Notes: generated from the sequence alone by a model not told the origin. Shown: positions 11,978 to 23,243, numbered from the stretch's first letter. The stretch: 64,000 bases of DNA from Protopterus annectens (GCF_019279795.1 NC_056745.1:508157579-508221578); one strand, 5' to 3'. Numbers and translations: made by a program.

Positions 11978-13436
11978 CTAAGAAAAGGATGGTGTAGCTA
12001 ACATGCCATGCAGGACTGCAGTAGCAAAACCTGCTCTGGATCTGGAATATAAGGGCAAATTGTAATGCTTGGAAAATGTATGCACGGAGCTCCATGTAGC
12101 AGCTTCTAAAATGTCCTTTGTAGCCACCCCTCTTAAGAAGGCTGTGGGGGGTGGCTGTTGCTCTGGTGGAATGAGGCCTAATGTTGGCTGGCACAGCTTT
12201 TCCATGAAAGGAGTAACAGAACCGAATGCAATTTCCTATCCATTTTGAAATTGTCTGTTTGGAAATTGCTTTTCCTTGTACACCAGCAGCATATGCTACA
12301 AAGAGTTGGTCAGTTTTTCTGTAAGACTTAGTTCTGTCCAAGTAATATCGCAACTGTCTGTGGATGTCCAAAGTATGCAGAAGTTTTTCTCCTTTATTTT
12401 GTGGATTTGGAAAGAAGGTAGGCAGGTGAATAGCTTGGTTCAGTGAAACCCTGGATACCACCTTCGGCATGAATGAAGGATTGGTTCTCAGAGAGACTCT
12501 GTCCTGATGAAAAATGAGAAATGGCTGAACTACCATGAGGGCCTGTAACTCAGATACTCTTCTCGCTGAGGTTATGGCCAGGAGGAAGGCAGTCTTCCAA
12601 GACAGGAATTGTAGTTCTGAAGATGCTGCTGGTTCAAAGGGAGGAAGAGTTCATTTTTCCAACATGAAGTTAAGGTCCCATGTAGGCACTGGTGGTTTCC
12701 TTGGAGGGTTGATGTTTTTTATCCCTCTTAGAAACTGTCTTAGCAGAGGATGAGAGAATACAGGTGGGTCAGTGTTGTATTCTGCTGAAATTGCTGAAGC
12801 ATGGATCTTTATGGAGGAATAAGAAAGGCCATTATGGAGCATTTCAGCCAAGTATTCTAGAATATGTGGAATGCTCATGATTGTCGGATCTTGACCCTTT
12901 GCGGTGTTCCAGGTACGAAATCTTTTCCATTTTGCTGAATATGCTTTTCTTGTGGAAGGCCGTCGGGCTTCCATGATGATATCCTGAACCCTCTTGGATA
13001 GTTTATCCTGGCGAGGAGTCAAGGTATTCTCCAGGCTGTCAGCTGCAAGGTTTTTAGACTGGAGTGCAGAGTCTTGTAATTGTGCTGTGTCAGAAGAAGT
13101 GGCCATTGAGGTAGAGGCCAAGGTTTGGTGCATGACATGCTCCTTAACAGTGGGTACCAGTGTTGTCTTGGCCAGTCCGGGGCTATCAGGATTACTTTTG
13201 GTTGCTCTATCCTGATCTTCAGTAAGACCTTGGTCGTTAATGGAAGAGGTGGGAATGCATATACTGTTAGAGTATTCCAGTTGAATGAGAGGGCGTCCAC
13301 TTTCCATGCATGAGAATGGTATGTCCTTGTGCAGAATTTCCTCAGTTGATGGTTGTGTTGGGAGGCAAAAAGATCTATGTCCGGCGTTCCCCATGCATGT
13401 GTTATCTGGAGAAATATATCCGGGTGCAACATCCAT
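11978..13436 (-). pseudogene. DIRS-A1 tyrosine recombinase, one stop and one frameshift
   Basis: The frame opens at 13436, overlapping the methyltransferase by about 420 bases as in DIRS-1. The N-terminal core-binding region (STRKAYSAKWKRFRTW, about 12965-12918) precedes the catalytic domain. Active-site elements are visible: Arg in SARRVSELQAL (about 12560), the HSTR box (about 12170), ATWSS, and the Tyr in KHYNLPL (about 12060). An in-frame TGA at 12651-12653 separates two long open parts, and a frameshift near 12130-12150 displaces the final helix with the Tyr. Such enzymes integrate circular DNA without target duplication. Confidence 0.85.
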
Positions 13437-13627
13437 TCATGTGGATCCATGATGTTTCTGCTCAGGCTGTCCACCAGAACATTGTATTTTCCTGGTACGA
13501 ACTGGGATTGTAGTTCTATATTGAGTTTCAGGGAAAGATCCCACAGATTCATCTCCAGCCTGCAAAGAGGGTATGAATGGGTACCCCCTTGTTTGTTTAT
13601 GTACCACATAACTGTGGTATTGTCTGT
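13019..13627 (-). CDS. DIRS-A1 RNase H end and Dam-like methyltransferase domain
   Basis: It continues the previous frame after a single in-frame TAG. It holds the RNase H block DNTTVMWYINKQGGT and VDSLSRNIMDPHEW. A domain with DLFASQHN, FCTR, VDALSFNW, YAFPPLPL and ILIAPDWPRQHWYPLL follows. This pattern fits the adenine methyltransferase (Dam) domain reported in DIRS1-like polyproteins. The catalytic NPPY/DPPY position would be AFPP here, so activity is uncertain. The domain assignment rests on motif order, not a database search. The 3' part overlaps the recombinase frame. Confidence 0.75.
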   Translation of the reverse strand, partial: TDNTTVMWYINKQGGTHSYPLCRLEMNLWDLSLKLNIELQSQFVPGKYNVLVDSLSRNIMDPHEWMLHPDIFLQITHAWGTPDIDLFASQHNHQLRKFCTRTYHSHAWKVDALSFNWNTLTVYAFPPLPLTTKVLLKIRIEQPKVILIAPDWPRQHWYPLLRSMSCTKPWPLPQWPLLLTQHNYKTLHSSLKTLQLTAWRIP

Positions 13628-15526
13628 CTATATTAACAGGTGACCTTGGTGCAGGAAGAGCTTGAAGGCCTCGATGGAATGTATCACTGCCAGCATTTCC
13701 TTTTCGTTGATGTGCAGATGCAATTCTTTTTGTGTCCACTGCCCTTGAATGCATCTGCCTTCCATGTGAGCTCCCCATCCATGGGCTGAGGCATCCGTTG
13801 TGATGGTTTGGCTGATATGCGGCTTGCTGAAAGGGAGGCCCATGTTTGACTGGCTTGCTTTTGCCCACCACAGGAATTCCTTTTGAAGGCAAGGAATGAG
13901 GGGGATCAAAGATTCTAGACTGTGACTGAGCTGAGACCATAGACTCCTTAGGTACCATTGTAGTTTCCTCATATGCAGCCTTGCTTGTGGAATCAGAAGA
14001 ATGCAAGATGCCATGAATCCCAGGGCCTGCAGGATCTTCCTTGCAGTTAGCTGGGTTTGTGTTGTCAGAGTTCTGAAATAATCCGGAAGTTGTGCTTGTT
14101 TTTCTTCTGTGAGAAAAGCCATCTGGGTGTTTGTATCCAGTTTTGCACCCAGGAAAATTATTTGTTGGGATGGAACAAGTCTTGATTTCTGAATGTTGAC
14201 TGTGTATCCCAAGGCCTGTAGTAGTCGGATGACATAGTTTAAGTGTTCTACCAGTATTTGCTGGCTGTCCGCTTGTATGAGGCAGTCGTCCAGGTATGGG
14301 TAAATTTGAATCCCCTGAAGTCTGCAATGTGCAACTACTGATGCCAGGCATTTCGTGAATACTCTGGGCGCAGTAGATAAGCCAAATGGCAATGCTGAGA
14401 ATTGATAATGCTCTGAACCTACAAGAAATCTGAGGTGTCTTCTGCAACTTTGTCTGATAGGGACATGCAGGTATGCCTCCTTGAGGTCTAGAGTTACCAG
14501 CCAGGACCCCTTGCCCAGCATGGGAAGGAGTTGCTGTAAAGTCAGCATCCTGAATTTTGGCACGATGAGGTAAGTATTCAGTGCGGACAAGTCCAGTATT
14601 GGTCTCCATTGTTTTTCTTTTCTTGGAACAAGGAATAGTCTGGAATAAAATCCTTGGCCTTGTTCTGAGAGAGGAAGCCTTTCTATTGCCCTCATTTGAA
14701 GTAGCTTGGAGATTTGTTTGAAAGCCTCTGCCCTTTGGTTTGGTGGCAGGTTTGGCATGCCTTGTCTGCTTGGTAATGTATGAAAATGGAATCTGTATCC
14801 TTTGTCTATTATTTGCAGTATCCATTTGTCCTTTGTAATACTGTGCCAATTTTTTGAGAATAAAGATAGCTTTCCTCCCAAAGGTGCTTCCAACTGAGCC
14901 CTGGCTGGCGGGGTCATAGTCAAGTCATTGAGATGGTCCTTGTGTAGTAGTTGTAGGTCCTGCAGCACCTCTCTGGTTTGGAGGCTGCCATTGACGTCCT
15001 CTGTAGGAGCCTCGAGCTTGCCCTCTACCTCTGGCACGCCTGTTTCTGCCTCTTTGAAACCTGTGTCCGGAAAGCACCAATTCTTAGAAGGCCAATTTCT
15101 GCTGAATCTTGGTGGCTGGACCTGTAGGAAATCTTTGACTGTTTGTACTGATTTAGCCTTTTCCTCAAATTTCTTTAAGACCTCTTGAGCCGTGGAGCCA
15201 AATAACTTTTGTTTTTCTAGCGGAGCATCCAAAAGCTTTGCTTTAACATGATCTGGCAGTGTTTGTTCCTTCAGCCAAGCATGTCTACGTATGACTGCAC
15301 CTGTCATAGCTGATCTACATGAAGCTTCCAATGCATCATAACCACACTGCAAGAAATGGTTGCTAACCTGCTGGGAGTTATGTACCAGATCCTGAAGTGC
15401 CTTGCGATCTAGGGGTTCAGGTGAAGAAAGTTTTTTATGCAATTCATCTAACAAATACTCTTGGTACTGTATCATATGGAATTGACAATTTAATGCCCTC
15501 GTAGAAAGAGTGGAAGTAGTATACAC
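13628..15526 (-). CDS. DIRS-A1 Gag C-terminus fused to reverse transcriptase and RNase H
   Basis: A 632-codon open frame. Residues 1-170 are the Gag C-terminal block (RALNCQFHM, RRHAWLKEQ). From about 230 comes the reverse transcriptase: GFYSRLFLVPRK, motif A VTLDLKEAYLHVPI (about 345), QFSALPFGLSTAPRVFT, and the catalytic YPYLDDCL (about 408-415). RNase H begins at about 573 (TTDASAHGWG). In DIRS-A4 Gag ends on its own stop after an Arg/Gly-rich tail and the reverse transcriptase starts in another frame. Here a one-base-type shift after NWPSKNW joins the two, and the Arg/Gly tail survives in the alternate frame. The frame ends at TAG 13628-13630 in the middle of RNase H, and homology continues in frame beyond it. 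Confidence 0.85.
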   Translation of the reverse strand: MYTTSTLSTRALNCQFHMIQYQEYLLDELHKKLSSPEPLDRKALQDLVHNSQQVSNHFLQCGYDALEASCRSAMTGAVIRRHAWLKEQTLPDHVKAKLLDAPLEKQKLFGSTAQEVLKKFEEKAKSVQTVKDFLQVQPPRFSRNWPSKNWCFPDTGFKEAETGVPEVEGKLEAPTEDVNGSLQTREVLQDLQLLHKDHLNDLTMTPPARAQLEAPLGGKLSLFSKNWHSITKDKWILQIIDKGYRFHFHTLPSRQGMPNLPPNQRAEAFKQISKLLQMRAIERLPLSEQGQGFYSRLFLVPRKEKQWRPILDLSALNTYLIVPKFRMLTLQQLLPMLGKGSWLVTLDLKEAYLHVPIRQSCRRHLRFLVGSEHYQFSALPFGLSTAPRVFTKCLASVVAHCRLQGIQIYPYLDDCLIQADSQQILVEHLNYVIRLLQALGYTVNIQKSRLVPSQQIIFLGAKLDTNTQMAFLTEEKQAQLPDYFRTLTTQTQLTARKILQALGFMASCILLIPQARLHMRKLQWYLRSLWSQLSHSLESLIPLIPCLQKEFLWWAKASQSNMGLPFSKPHISQTITTDASAHGWGAHMEGRCIQGQWTQKELHLHINEKEMLAVIHSIEAFKLFLHQGHLLI

Positions 15527-16713
15527 TTTTTTACCCCATCTCTCTAAAGCCCTGGACTCGCCCTGGACTCCCTTTCAGAAGGGAGTGGGTTTTTAGTAGT
15601 GGTGGTTGCAACCCCTTTAGGGCCCTGGGAAATAGTTTCTGGATCAGCAGAGTGACCCTTGTAAAGGAAATGATGCGAGTCCGGGACCCTGTAGTACCTA
15701 TCGGGTTTGACAGGAGCTGGAGGAAGGGAGTCAGGGGAAATACTAGACTCAGACTACACATCATCAATGACATTTAAACCGGAGGAATAGCCAAAGGTCT
15801 ATGTTGAAGTAAATGCAAAAAAGTTCTTAATCTTTTCCTGGAGTCAGAGAATTCCTAGCCCTGCTAGGACAACTCTTCAGGAGGGGAGGCCGAGGGCATA
15901 GATTCCTCTGCATCAGAATCCTCGTAGGCCGTAAAGGCCTCCTCCTGGTAGTCTGATAGGGCAGAGTCATCTGAGGCCTCATCAGAAGACTGAGGATCTG
16001 TCTGCTCAACCCTGGGCCTTTTGTCTTGAGGTGGTTGAGAGCCCCTGTCCGGATGTGGCTGAGAGCCCCTAATTAGGGAAATAAGGTCCTCAGCTAAACT
16101 GAAAATCTGTGAACCGGTAGTGGATCCCTGAGGAATAGTCTTGGGAGGGAGAGATTTGGGCTGTTTAGCAGCTTTAGCACGTGTAAATGCCTTAATGGAC
16201 ATGGATACAGGAGGCCTGGCTGCCCCACGTGCTGGAGTAGTCTTATCTAGAGAAATGGTGTCGGATATTTCCAGAGCACCGGTTTCAGTGGGAAATTCTA
16301 TAACCGACTCGGAGGTGGCCTCCGGGGCAGAGATTGTCAGTTGTGCGGTTTCATCGGTCGGAAGAAACGAGGATTCGGTTTCGGCAGAGACAGAGACACT
16401 CGCGGTAGGCCTGGGCGTGGTTTCGGCTGAAACCACGGACCGCGTGTGTCAGTCCTTGTCCTTCCGTTTTTTTGGGTAAATGAGGAGTCGGAAGCTCCGA
16501 CGGCATAGTGTAACAGAATTTTTCCCAAAAAAATTCCTCTGCGAACTCCGCCCGACGCCTAAGAGTGCGTCTGTTGAAAGAAGCACGGGCTGCACAGGCC
16601 GATACGTCGTGGTCTGGGCCTAGGCAGGGTAGGCAGTAAGAGTGGAAATCCTTATGAGGTATTTGTTTCCCACAAGATAAACAATTATTAACTTTAACCG
16701 TTTGATCTGACAT
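15527..16713 (-). pseudogene. DIRS-A1 Gag-like protein, N-terminal and middle part
   Basis: The start is at 16713 (MSDQTVKVNN), by comparison with the other A copies. The N-terminal Cys/His motif (CLSCGKQIPHKDFH, YCLPCLGPDHD) is present, but the last Cys pair is degraded (ACAAR where others have CRFC). A linker rich in Ser, Pro and acidic residues follows. The frame shifts near 16400 and again between 15860 and 15530. The C-terminal Gag block continues in the next feature. It probably formed the RNA-binding particle protein of the element; that is inference from position. Confidence 0.75.
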
Positions 16714-16830
16714 CGGCTGAGGCAAGAAAGAGTCCCCAACGGGGTACTTAGCTTTTTGAAGTCTTCGGTTTGCTGAAATCTCAGGAACTGGCCGACCGGC
16801 ACTTGCGAACTGCTTCTGCTTGCACCTTGC

Positions 16831-16999
16831 GGCAAGAAAGACTGAGGAAGATGGCGTCGGCTGACGTTTTTATATCCCAGGCGCTCTGACGTCGGGATGG
16901 AGGCGACATCAGCCAACGCCGGACCCAGACTTTGGAATCCGGCCGACCGAGGGGCTGCCTGAGGCAGGAGAACCCATATGTAAGGACTGCAGATGCATC
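16831..16999 (-). repeat. DIRS-A1 right inverted terminal repeat
   Basis: It is the inverse of 11520-11680 and lies upstream of Gag on the coding strand. It contains the TATA box at 16867-16874. Confidence 0.9.
16867..16874 (-). promoter_or_regulatory. Putative TATA box of DIRS-A1
   Basis: TATAAAAA on the minus strand, about 150 bases upstream of the Gag start at 16713. The same position in A3 has TATATAAG (23419-23426) and in A4 TATAAAAG (55570-55577), so the motif is conserved between copies. Its role as the promoter is inferred from position and conservation. Confidence 0.6.
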
Positions 17000-17233
17000 C
17001 TTGAAGGACATCAGTTGTGTACACTTACCACAAATGTAGATGTCAGAGTGTATTCACTGTTGCAGTCATTGCATTTGGGTAATCGGCTGGCAGGTTGCCC
17101 TCAGTCAGCCTGAATTACAAAGTCTTGAGTCCAGCGTCGATTGCCGTCTTCTCTTCCATGACGTCAGGGGTATAAAACATGCAGCCGATACCATTTTCTT
17201 AAGTTTTTCTTGCCCCCAAAAAGGTAGCAACAG

Positions 17234-17400
<167 letters not shown>

Positions 17401-17658
17401 CACATATACATGCATCAATACAAACTTTACCTTCATCTACAAGCAAATACACCACATAGGTTGTAGAAGACAGAAAAGGAAAGATAAACTTCAGAATGAC
17501 AGGGGGGTGGCAGGAGGGTAACTTGGACTGCAACAGTGAATACACTTAAACATCTACATTTATGGTAAGTGTACTCAACTGTACTATGTACTTCGTGTTT
17601 CACTGTTGCAGTCATTACAGTTGGGTAGAATCCCAAAGCTATGGTTGGGAGGCTGGAG

Positions 17659-18028
17659 CTAAACAGCATGAGGTGCAGCTATAAGGCCCTGCAGCACTGT
17701 AGTAGCAAAGCCTGTCCTGGACTTAGAGTAGAGAGGCAAATGGTAATGCTTTGTAAAGGTGTGAAGAGAACTCCAAGTAGCAGCCTCTAAAATGTCTTTG
17801 GGTGGTACTCCTCTGAGAAAGGCTTCTGAAGTAGCTGCAGCTCTGGTGGAATGAGACCTAATGCCCTTGGGCACAGGTTTACCATGGTGTAAGTAGCAGA
17901 AACGGATGCAGTGACTTATCCACTTTGAAATTGTCTGCTTTGAAATAGCCTTTCCTTCTGATCCTGTAGTATATGACACTAGTAATTGCTCAGTTTTTCT
18001 TCGAGCTTTTGTCCTGCTCAAGTAGAAT
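17659..18028 (-). pseudogene. DIRS-A2 tyrosine recombinase, C-terminal half
   Basis: The C-terminal catalytic half is cut off from its N-terminal half by DIRS-A3. A 120-codon frame is open, with KQTISKWISHCIRFCY, the HSTRAAATSEAF box (about 17845), ATWSSLHTF, and KHYHLPLY carrying the likely nucleophile Tyr. All recognisable catalytic residues of this half are intact, so the damage is mainly the insertion itself. Confidence 0.85.
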
Positions 18029-18543
18029 AGTACAGTTTTGAACCTACCATAAATGGAGATGTTCGAGTGTCTTCACTGCTGCAGTCATTACACTTGGGTT
18101 ATCCTGCCGTCAGGCGGGCCCGCAGTCGGCCAGAGTTCCAAAGTCTTGGTCCGGCGTCAGTTGCTGTCGCTTCCTCCCTGACGTCAGTGCGCCGGGGTAT
18201 ATAAGATGCAGCCGACGCCACTTTCTTCAGTTTTTCTTGCCCCAGATGTCAGGTGCCCCCAAAAATGGTAGGCAATACATATTGCTAATAAAACATATAA
18301 TAAGGTAAAAATAAAACCTTCAGTAACCAGCAAATACACCACATAGGTAGTACAGGGTTGAGAAGTATAGATAAGTCCCAGCTAAGAAAGCGGGGATGGC
18401 GGGTGGGTAACCTGGACTGCAGCAGTGAAGACACTCGGTCATCTACATTTATGGAAGGTACAAGACTGTAGTATGTTCTTCGTGTTTCACTGCTGCAGTC
18501 ATTACACTTGGGTTGAATCCCAAAGCTGAGTTAGGGTCAGGTT

Positions 18544-19560
18544 CTATAGAGGATTTGGTGTGGCTATGAGGCCCTGCAGCACTGCAGTGGCAAAGCCAGC
18601 TCTGGATCTAGAATAAAGAGGCAAATGGTAATGCATGGTAAAGGTGTGCACTGAACTCCAAGTTGCAGCTTCCAAGATATATTTGGTAGGTACTCCTCTA
18701 AGGTAGGCAGTAGAAGTGGCAGCTGCCCTGGTGGAATATGGTCTAATGTTACTAGGTACAGGTTTCCCATGCTGTGTGTAGCAGAACCGGATACAATGTC
18801 CTATCCACTTTGAAATGGTCTGCTTGGAAACAGCCTTTCCCTGTGATCCTGCAGCATATGCTACAAACAATTGCTCAGTTTTTCTGAAAGCTTTTGTTTT
18901 GTCCAAGTAGAAATGTAATTGTCTGTGTATGTCCAAGGAATGCAGAAGTCTCTCCCCTTTATTCTGGAGATTTGGATAAAAGGTTGGCAAGTGAATAGTT
19001 TGGTTAAGAGCCACACTTGATACCACCTTAGGCATAAAGGAAGGGTTTGTTCTTAAAGAAACCCTGCCTTTATGAAAAAATGATGAAAGGCTCCACTGCC
19101 ATTAGTGCCTGTAACTCTGAGACTCTTCGTGCTGAGGTTACTGTCAGAAGCAGAGCAGTTTTCCATGATACATATTTTAATTCTGCTGAATTGGCTGGCT
19201 CAAAAGGAGGTAAAGTGAGTTTTTCCAAGACAAAATTGAGGTCCCAAGTAGGTGTTGGTGCTCTCCGGGGCGGTCTTATGATTTTAGCCCCTCTGAGGTA
19301 CTGCTTTAGCAATGGATGAGAGAAAATAGGAGGGTCTGTGTTGTAATGAGCCGAGATGGCAGAGGCTTGGATCTTAATGGATGAGAAGGATAGTCCTTTG
19401 TCCAGCATCTCAGTTAAGTATTGTAGTATCTGAGGAATGTTTGGGACAAGAGGATCAAAGCTTTGAGCCTGGCTCCAGGCACAGAATCTCTTCCATTTTC
19501 TGAATAAGATTTCCTGGTGCTAGGCCTCCTGGCCTCCAAAATGACATCCATAACAGCTTT
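18544..19560 (-). pseudogene. DIRS-A3 tyrosine recombinase with altered active site
   Basis: Two long open parts (19408-19070 and 19035-18544) cover the core-binding and catalytic regions. Arg is present in SARRVSELQAL, followed by KQTISKWIGHCIRFCY. The HxxR box reads YSTR instead of HSTR, a His to Tyr change at a catalytic position. ATWSSVHTF and MHYHLPLY follow. The change and the break near 19050 suggest the enzyme is dead. Confidence 0.83.
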
Positions 19561-19587
19561 AGAGAGAGGTGTTGTCTGTTTGACTAA

Positions 19588-21398
19588 TTAATCTGCCATG
19601 CAGACAGGTTTAAGGTTTTGAGCTGACTGTGCAGGATCCGATTGTTTTGTTAAGTCAGAAGGTGTGGAATTTGAGGAAAAATCCATGGTGGTCCTTGAGC
19701 CAAGTTCTTTAAGATTGGGTACCAGTGCTGGCGTGGCCAGTCTGGAGCAATCAGGATCATCTGTGGTTTTTCTTGTCTGGCTTTTAGGAGTACCTTTGAA
19801 AGGAGAGGCAGTGGTGGGAAGGCATAAACTTTTAGGTTTTTCAAGCTGAACGAAAGAGCATCCACTTTCCATGCTTGTGTGTGATAAGTCCTTGTGTAGA
19901 ATTTTTGTAGTTGGCAATTCAGTGTGGAGGCAAAAAGATCTATGTCTGGGTACCCCCATTTTTGCGTTATCATGCTGAAGACTTGTGGATTTAGTTTCCA
20001 CTCGTGAGGATCCATGATGTTTCTGCTTAAGTCGGAGTATTTTTCTTTCCTGACAGGAATTGTGCTTGCAGATGAACTTGATAGGTTAGAGCCGTGTTCC
20101 ACAAGGTCATGGCTTGTATGCCTAGGGGGTAAGAATGAGTGCCCCCTTGCTTGTTTATGTACCACATTACTGTGGTGTTGTCTGTCTTTAATAATAATTG
20201 TCCTGGATGCAGAAGGTCCTTGAAAGCTGTTAGGGTATTTTGTACAGCCAACATCCCTTTTTGATTGATGTGAAGATGCATTTGGTCTGTGGTCCACTTG
20301 CCCTGAATGCATTTCCCTGCCATGTGTGCTCCCCCAGGCGTAATCCGAAGCATCTGTTGTTAATGTCTGCCTGGCTGTGGGTAGAGTGAAAGGCTGACCC
20401 TTGCTGAGGTGACATGCCTGTGCCCACCATCGAAACTCCTGTTGTAGGCAGGGTATTAGTGGTAGTACTGTTTCCAAACTGTGAGAGTGCTCCAACCACT
20501 TTTTAGGTACCATTGTAATTTCCTCATATGCAGTCTGGCATATGGAATTAGTAGTATGCAGGATGCCATGAATCCCAAGGCCTGCAGAATTTTTCTTGCA
20601 GGGAGTTGGGACTTTGTTGCCATCAATTGAAAATACTGAGTCAGTTGTCCTTGTTTGTCTGGCGTGAGATAAGCCATCTGGGCTGTTGTATTTAAACTGA
20701 CACCCAGGAATATTATATGTTGTGAGGGCACTAGTTTTGACTTCTTTTCGTTTACTGTGTACCTAGGCAAATTAGCAACCTTTTTACAAACGCCAGATGC
20801 TTTAGAAGAATGTCCTTGCTCTCTGCTTGAATAAGGCAGTCGTCCAGGTATGTATATATTTGAATTCCCTTTTGTATGCAAAATGCAATTACTGGTGCCA
20901 GGCACTTTGTGAAGACCCTGGGCGCAGTAGATAAGCCAAATGGCAGTGCAGAGAATTGATAGTGCATTGAACCAGCTATGAATCTGAGGTGTATTCTGCA
21001 ATTCTGTCTGATAGGGACATGCAGGTATGCCTCTTTGAGGTCCAAAGTAACAAGCCAAGCCTCCTTGCCCAACATGGGAAGTAGCTGCTGTAGTGTCAAC
21101 ATTTTGAATTTTGGAACATCCAGGTAAGTATTTATAGTAGAAAGGTCTAATATGGGTCTCCAGGCTTTGTCCTTTCTGGGGACCAGAAGAGTCTCGAGTA
21201 AAATCCTTGTCCTTGTTCCTGCTGTGGCACTTTTTGAATAGCTCTCATGTCCATGAGGGCTGTAATTTGCTTTTGTGCCTCTGCCCATTGATTTTGTGGC
21301 AGGTCTGGCATTCCTTTTAGCCTTGGTAATGTGTGAAAGTGGAACCTGTAACCTTGAGACACAATATTCAGAACCCATTTGTCTTGGGTGATTGCCAA
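19588..21398 (-). pseudogene. DIRS-A3 reverse transcriptase, RNase H and methyltransferase
   Basis: The reverse transcriptase spans 21398-20500 with VTLDLKEAYLHVPI, QFSALPFGLSTAPRVFT and the catalytic segment YTYLDDCL (about 20850), with both Asp kept. RNase H has LTTDASDYAWG and DNTTVMWYINKQGGTHSYPLG (about 20185-20125). The methyltransferase block has DIDLFASTLN, FYTR, VDALSFS, YAFPPLPLL and ILIAPDWPRQHWYPIL (to about 19710). Frameshifts fall near 21180, 20760 and 20340-20040. Confidence 0.8.
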
Positions 21399-21598
21399 TT
21401 TTGTGAAAAAAGTGCTAGTTTTCCCCCTAAGGGAGCTGCTAAAAGGGGAGAGCTTGGCATTGGAAGGGGGGAGTCATTGGGACCGTTTCCTGTAAGGTTG
21501 TGACTTGTCCTCACCTCCTTTTGGGGTTGAAGCACCCCACTGTCTTGGGGCTGAGATCTGCCTCTTGGGCACCTGTATCTGCCTCTTTGTGGCCTGTC

Positions 21599-23243
21599 TT
21601 ACACTGGAAAGGACCAATTTTTTGTAGGCCAATTTCTGCTAAATCGAGGTGGCTGTACCTGTAAGAAATCCTTTACTGTTTGCATAGATTTTACCTTATC
21701 TTCCATTTTCTTTAATACCTCCTCTGCCTTAACACCAAATAAAATATCTTGCAGTAAAGGAGCATCCAATAATTTTGCCTTAACATGATCTAGTAAACTT
21801 TGTTTTTTTAACCAAGCATGCCTTCGAATCACAGATCCTGTAACTGCTGCTCTACAAGAAGCCTCTAATAACTCAAAACCACATTGCAAAGTATGTTTTC
21901 CCACTTGTTCAGCAGCATGCAATAAACCCTGCATTTCCTTGTAGTCAAGATGTTCTGCATTAGTACTCATTTTCTGCTTTAATTGAGACATTAAGTATTG
22001 TTGGTATTTAAGCATGTGAAACTGGCAATTTAAAGCCCTCACTGCTAAAGTTGCAGAAGTGTAAACTTTCTTCCCCCATCTGTCTAATGCTCCAGAGGGA
22101 ACTGGATTTTTAGCCGTGGAAGCCTTTACCCCTTTGGGACCCTGGGGAATAGTTTCTGGGTCAGCAGCAGGGTTTTTATAAATAAATTTGTGAGAGTCAG
22201 GGACTCTGTAGTACCTGTCTGGCTTGACTGGAGCAGGGAGTAAAGAATCAGGATTTAAACTGGATTCGGAGAACACATCATCCACAATATCCAACACTGG
22301 CGGAATACCAAGGGGCCTGTGCTGAGGCAATAAAAGAAAGTCTCTGAGCCTTTTCTTGGATTCTGAATAATCCTGGCCCTCCCAATAGAAATGCTCCCTC
22401 ATGGTATGTAAAGTTCCCCCAAAAGAATAATCCTCAGGAGGAGAGGCTGAAGGAAGTGATTCTTCAGCATCAGAGTCCTCATAGGGGGTAAAGAGTATTC
22501 CTGGTCTGAAGAGGAATCAGAATATATAGAAACCTGGTCAGAGGAATCATAGTCTGTATCCTGCCTAGACCTTTTATCAGGAGGGGGATGGGAACCCCTG
22601 ATCAGAGTAATTAAGTCTTCGGCCATTTTGAGCATCTGTTTTTTTAGGCATGGAGGCCTGTCCAGGTGAATGCTGTACTTGCTTCTTTGTCTTTAATGGA
22701 GTTTTAGAATTGGCTGTAGTTTTAATGGTAAGTTGAGAAGGTCTGAAAACACCCTCAGAAGCAGATGCCTGCTCAGCGGCTCCGGACCCATCCGACGGGT
22801 TAGTCTCCGTAGTCCCAACACCTTGAGTACCCAGAGGCCTAAGTACCTCCACGTGGGAGTCGGTAGCGGCCTGTGGCTCTGAGGTAGCGGGAGTCAGGGG
22901 CTGCGAAAGCGCCTCTCTGAGAACCGGCGAACTGGGGACTGGCCTAGAAGAGACTTTGTCATCAGTTTTGGACCTCGGATGCCTGTCCTTATCCTTGTCT
23001 TTGCGTTTTTTGTGCATTCCGGTCGTCAGTTGTTCCGACGGCATGGTATAAATAAATCTTCGGCCAAAGAAATGGCGAGAAAAAATCAAACCGGCGTTTA
23101 ATAGTGCGTTTGTTAAATCTAGCACAAAACCGACAACTAGTGATGTCATGATCTGGGCCTAGGTATGGAATACAGTAAAAATGAAAATCCTTATGAGGTA
23201 TTTGCTTCCCACAAGAAATACAATTATTAACTTTTACTGACAT
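21599..23243 (-). pseudogene. DIRS-A3 Gag-like protein
   Basis: The start is at 23243 (MSVKVNN). The N-terminal motif is complete: CISCGKQIPHKDFH, YCIPYLG (one Cys replaced by Tyr) and CRFCARFN. A basic stretch follows, then an acidic linker (DSSDQVSIYSDSSSDQ). The C-terminal block (RWGKKVYTSATLAVRALNC, RRHAWLKKQ) sits in a 267-codon open frame at 22402-21599. A frameshift near 22490 splits the protein. Confidence 0.78.

Larger units (their letters stand above)
11476..17011 (-). mobile_element. DIRS-A1: nearly complete DIRS retrotransposon
   Basis: The element is 5,536 bp. The left end (AGTACAGTTTTGTACC...) is at 11476 and the right end (...CTTGAAGGACAT) at 17011. Both ends are defined by the internal region 11873-11943, which is the exact reverse complement of the two termini joined. 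Inverted terminal repeats lie at 11520-11680 and 16831-16999 and differ at only a few positions. Genes on the minus strand run Gag, reverse transcriptase with RNase H and methyltransferase, then tyrosine recombinase. There is no LTR, integrase or protease. The right end abuts DIRS-A2 directly. Confidence 0.93.

Noticed and set aside
11476..17011. An endogenous retrovirus or LTR retrotransposon
   Set aside because: There are no direct LTRs, protease, integrase or envelope. Inverted ends, an internal complementary region and a tyrosine recombinase show DIRS.
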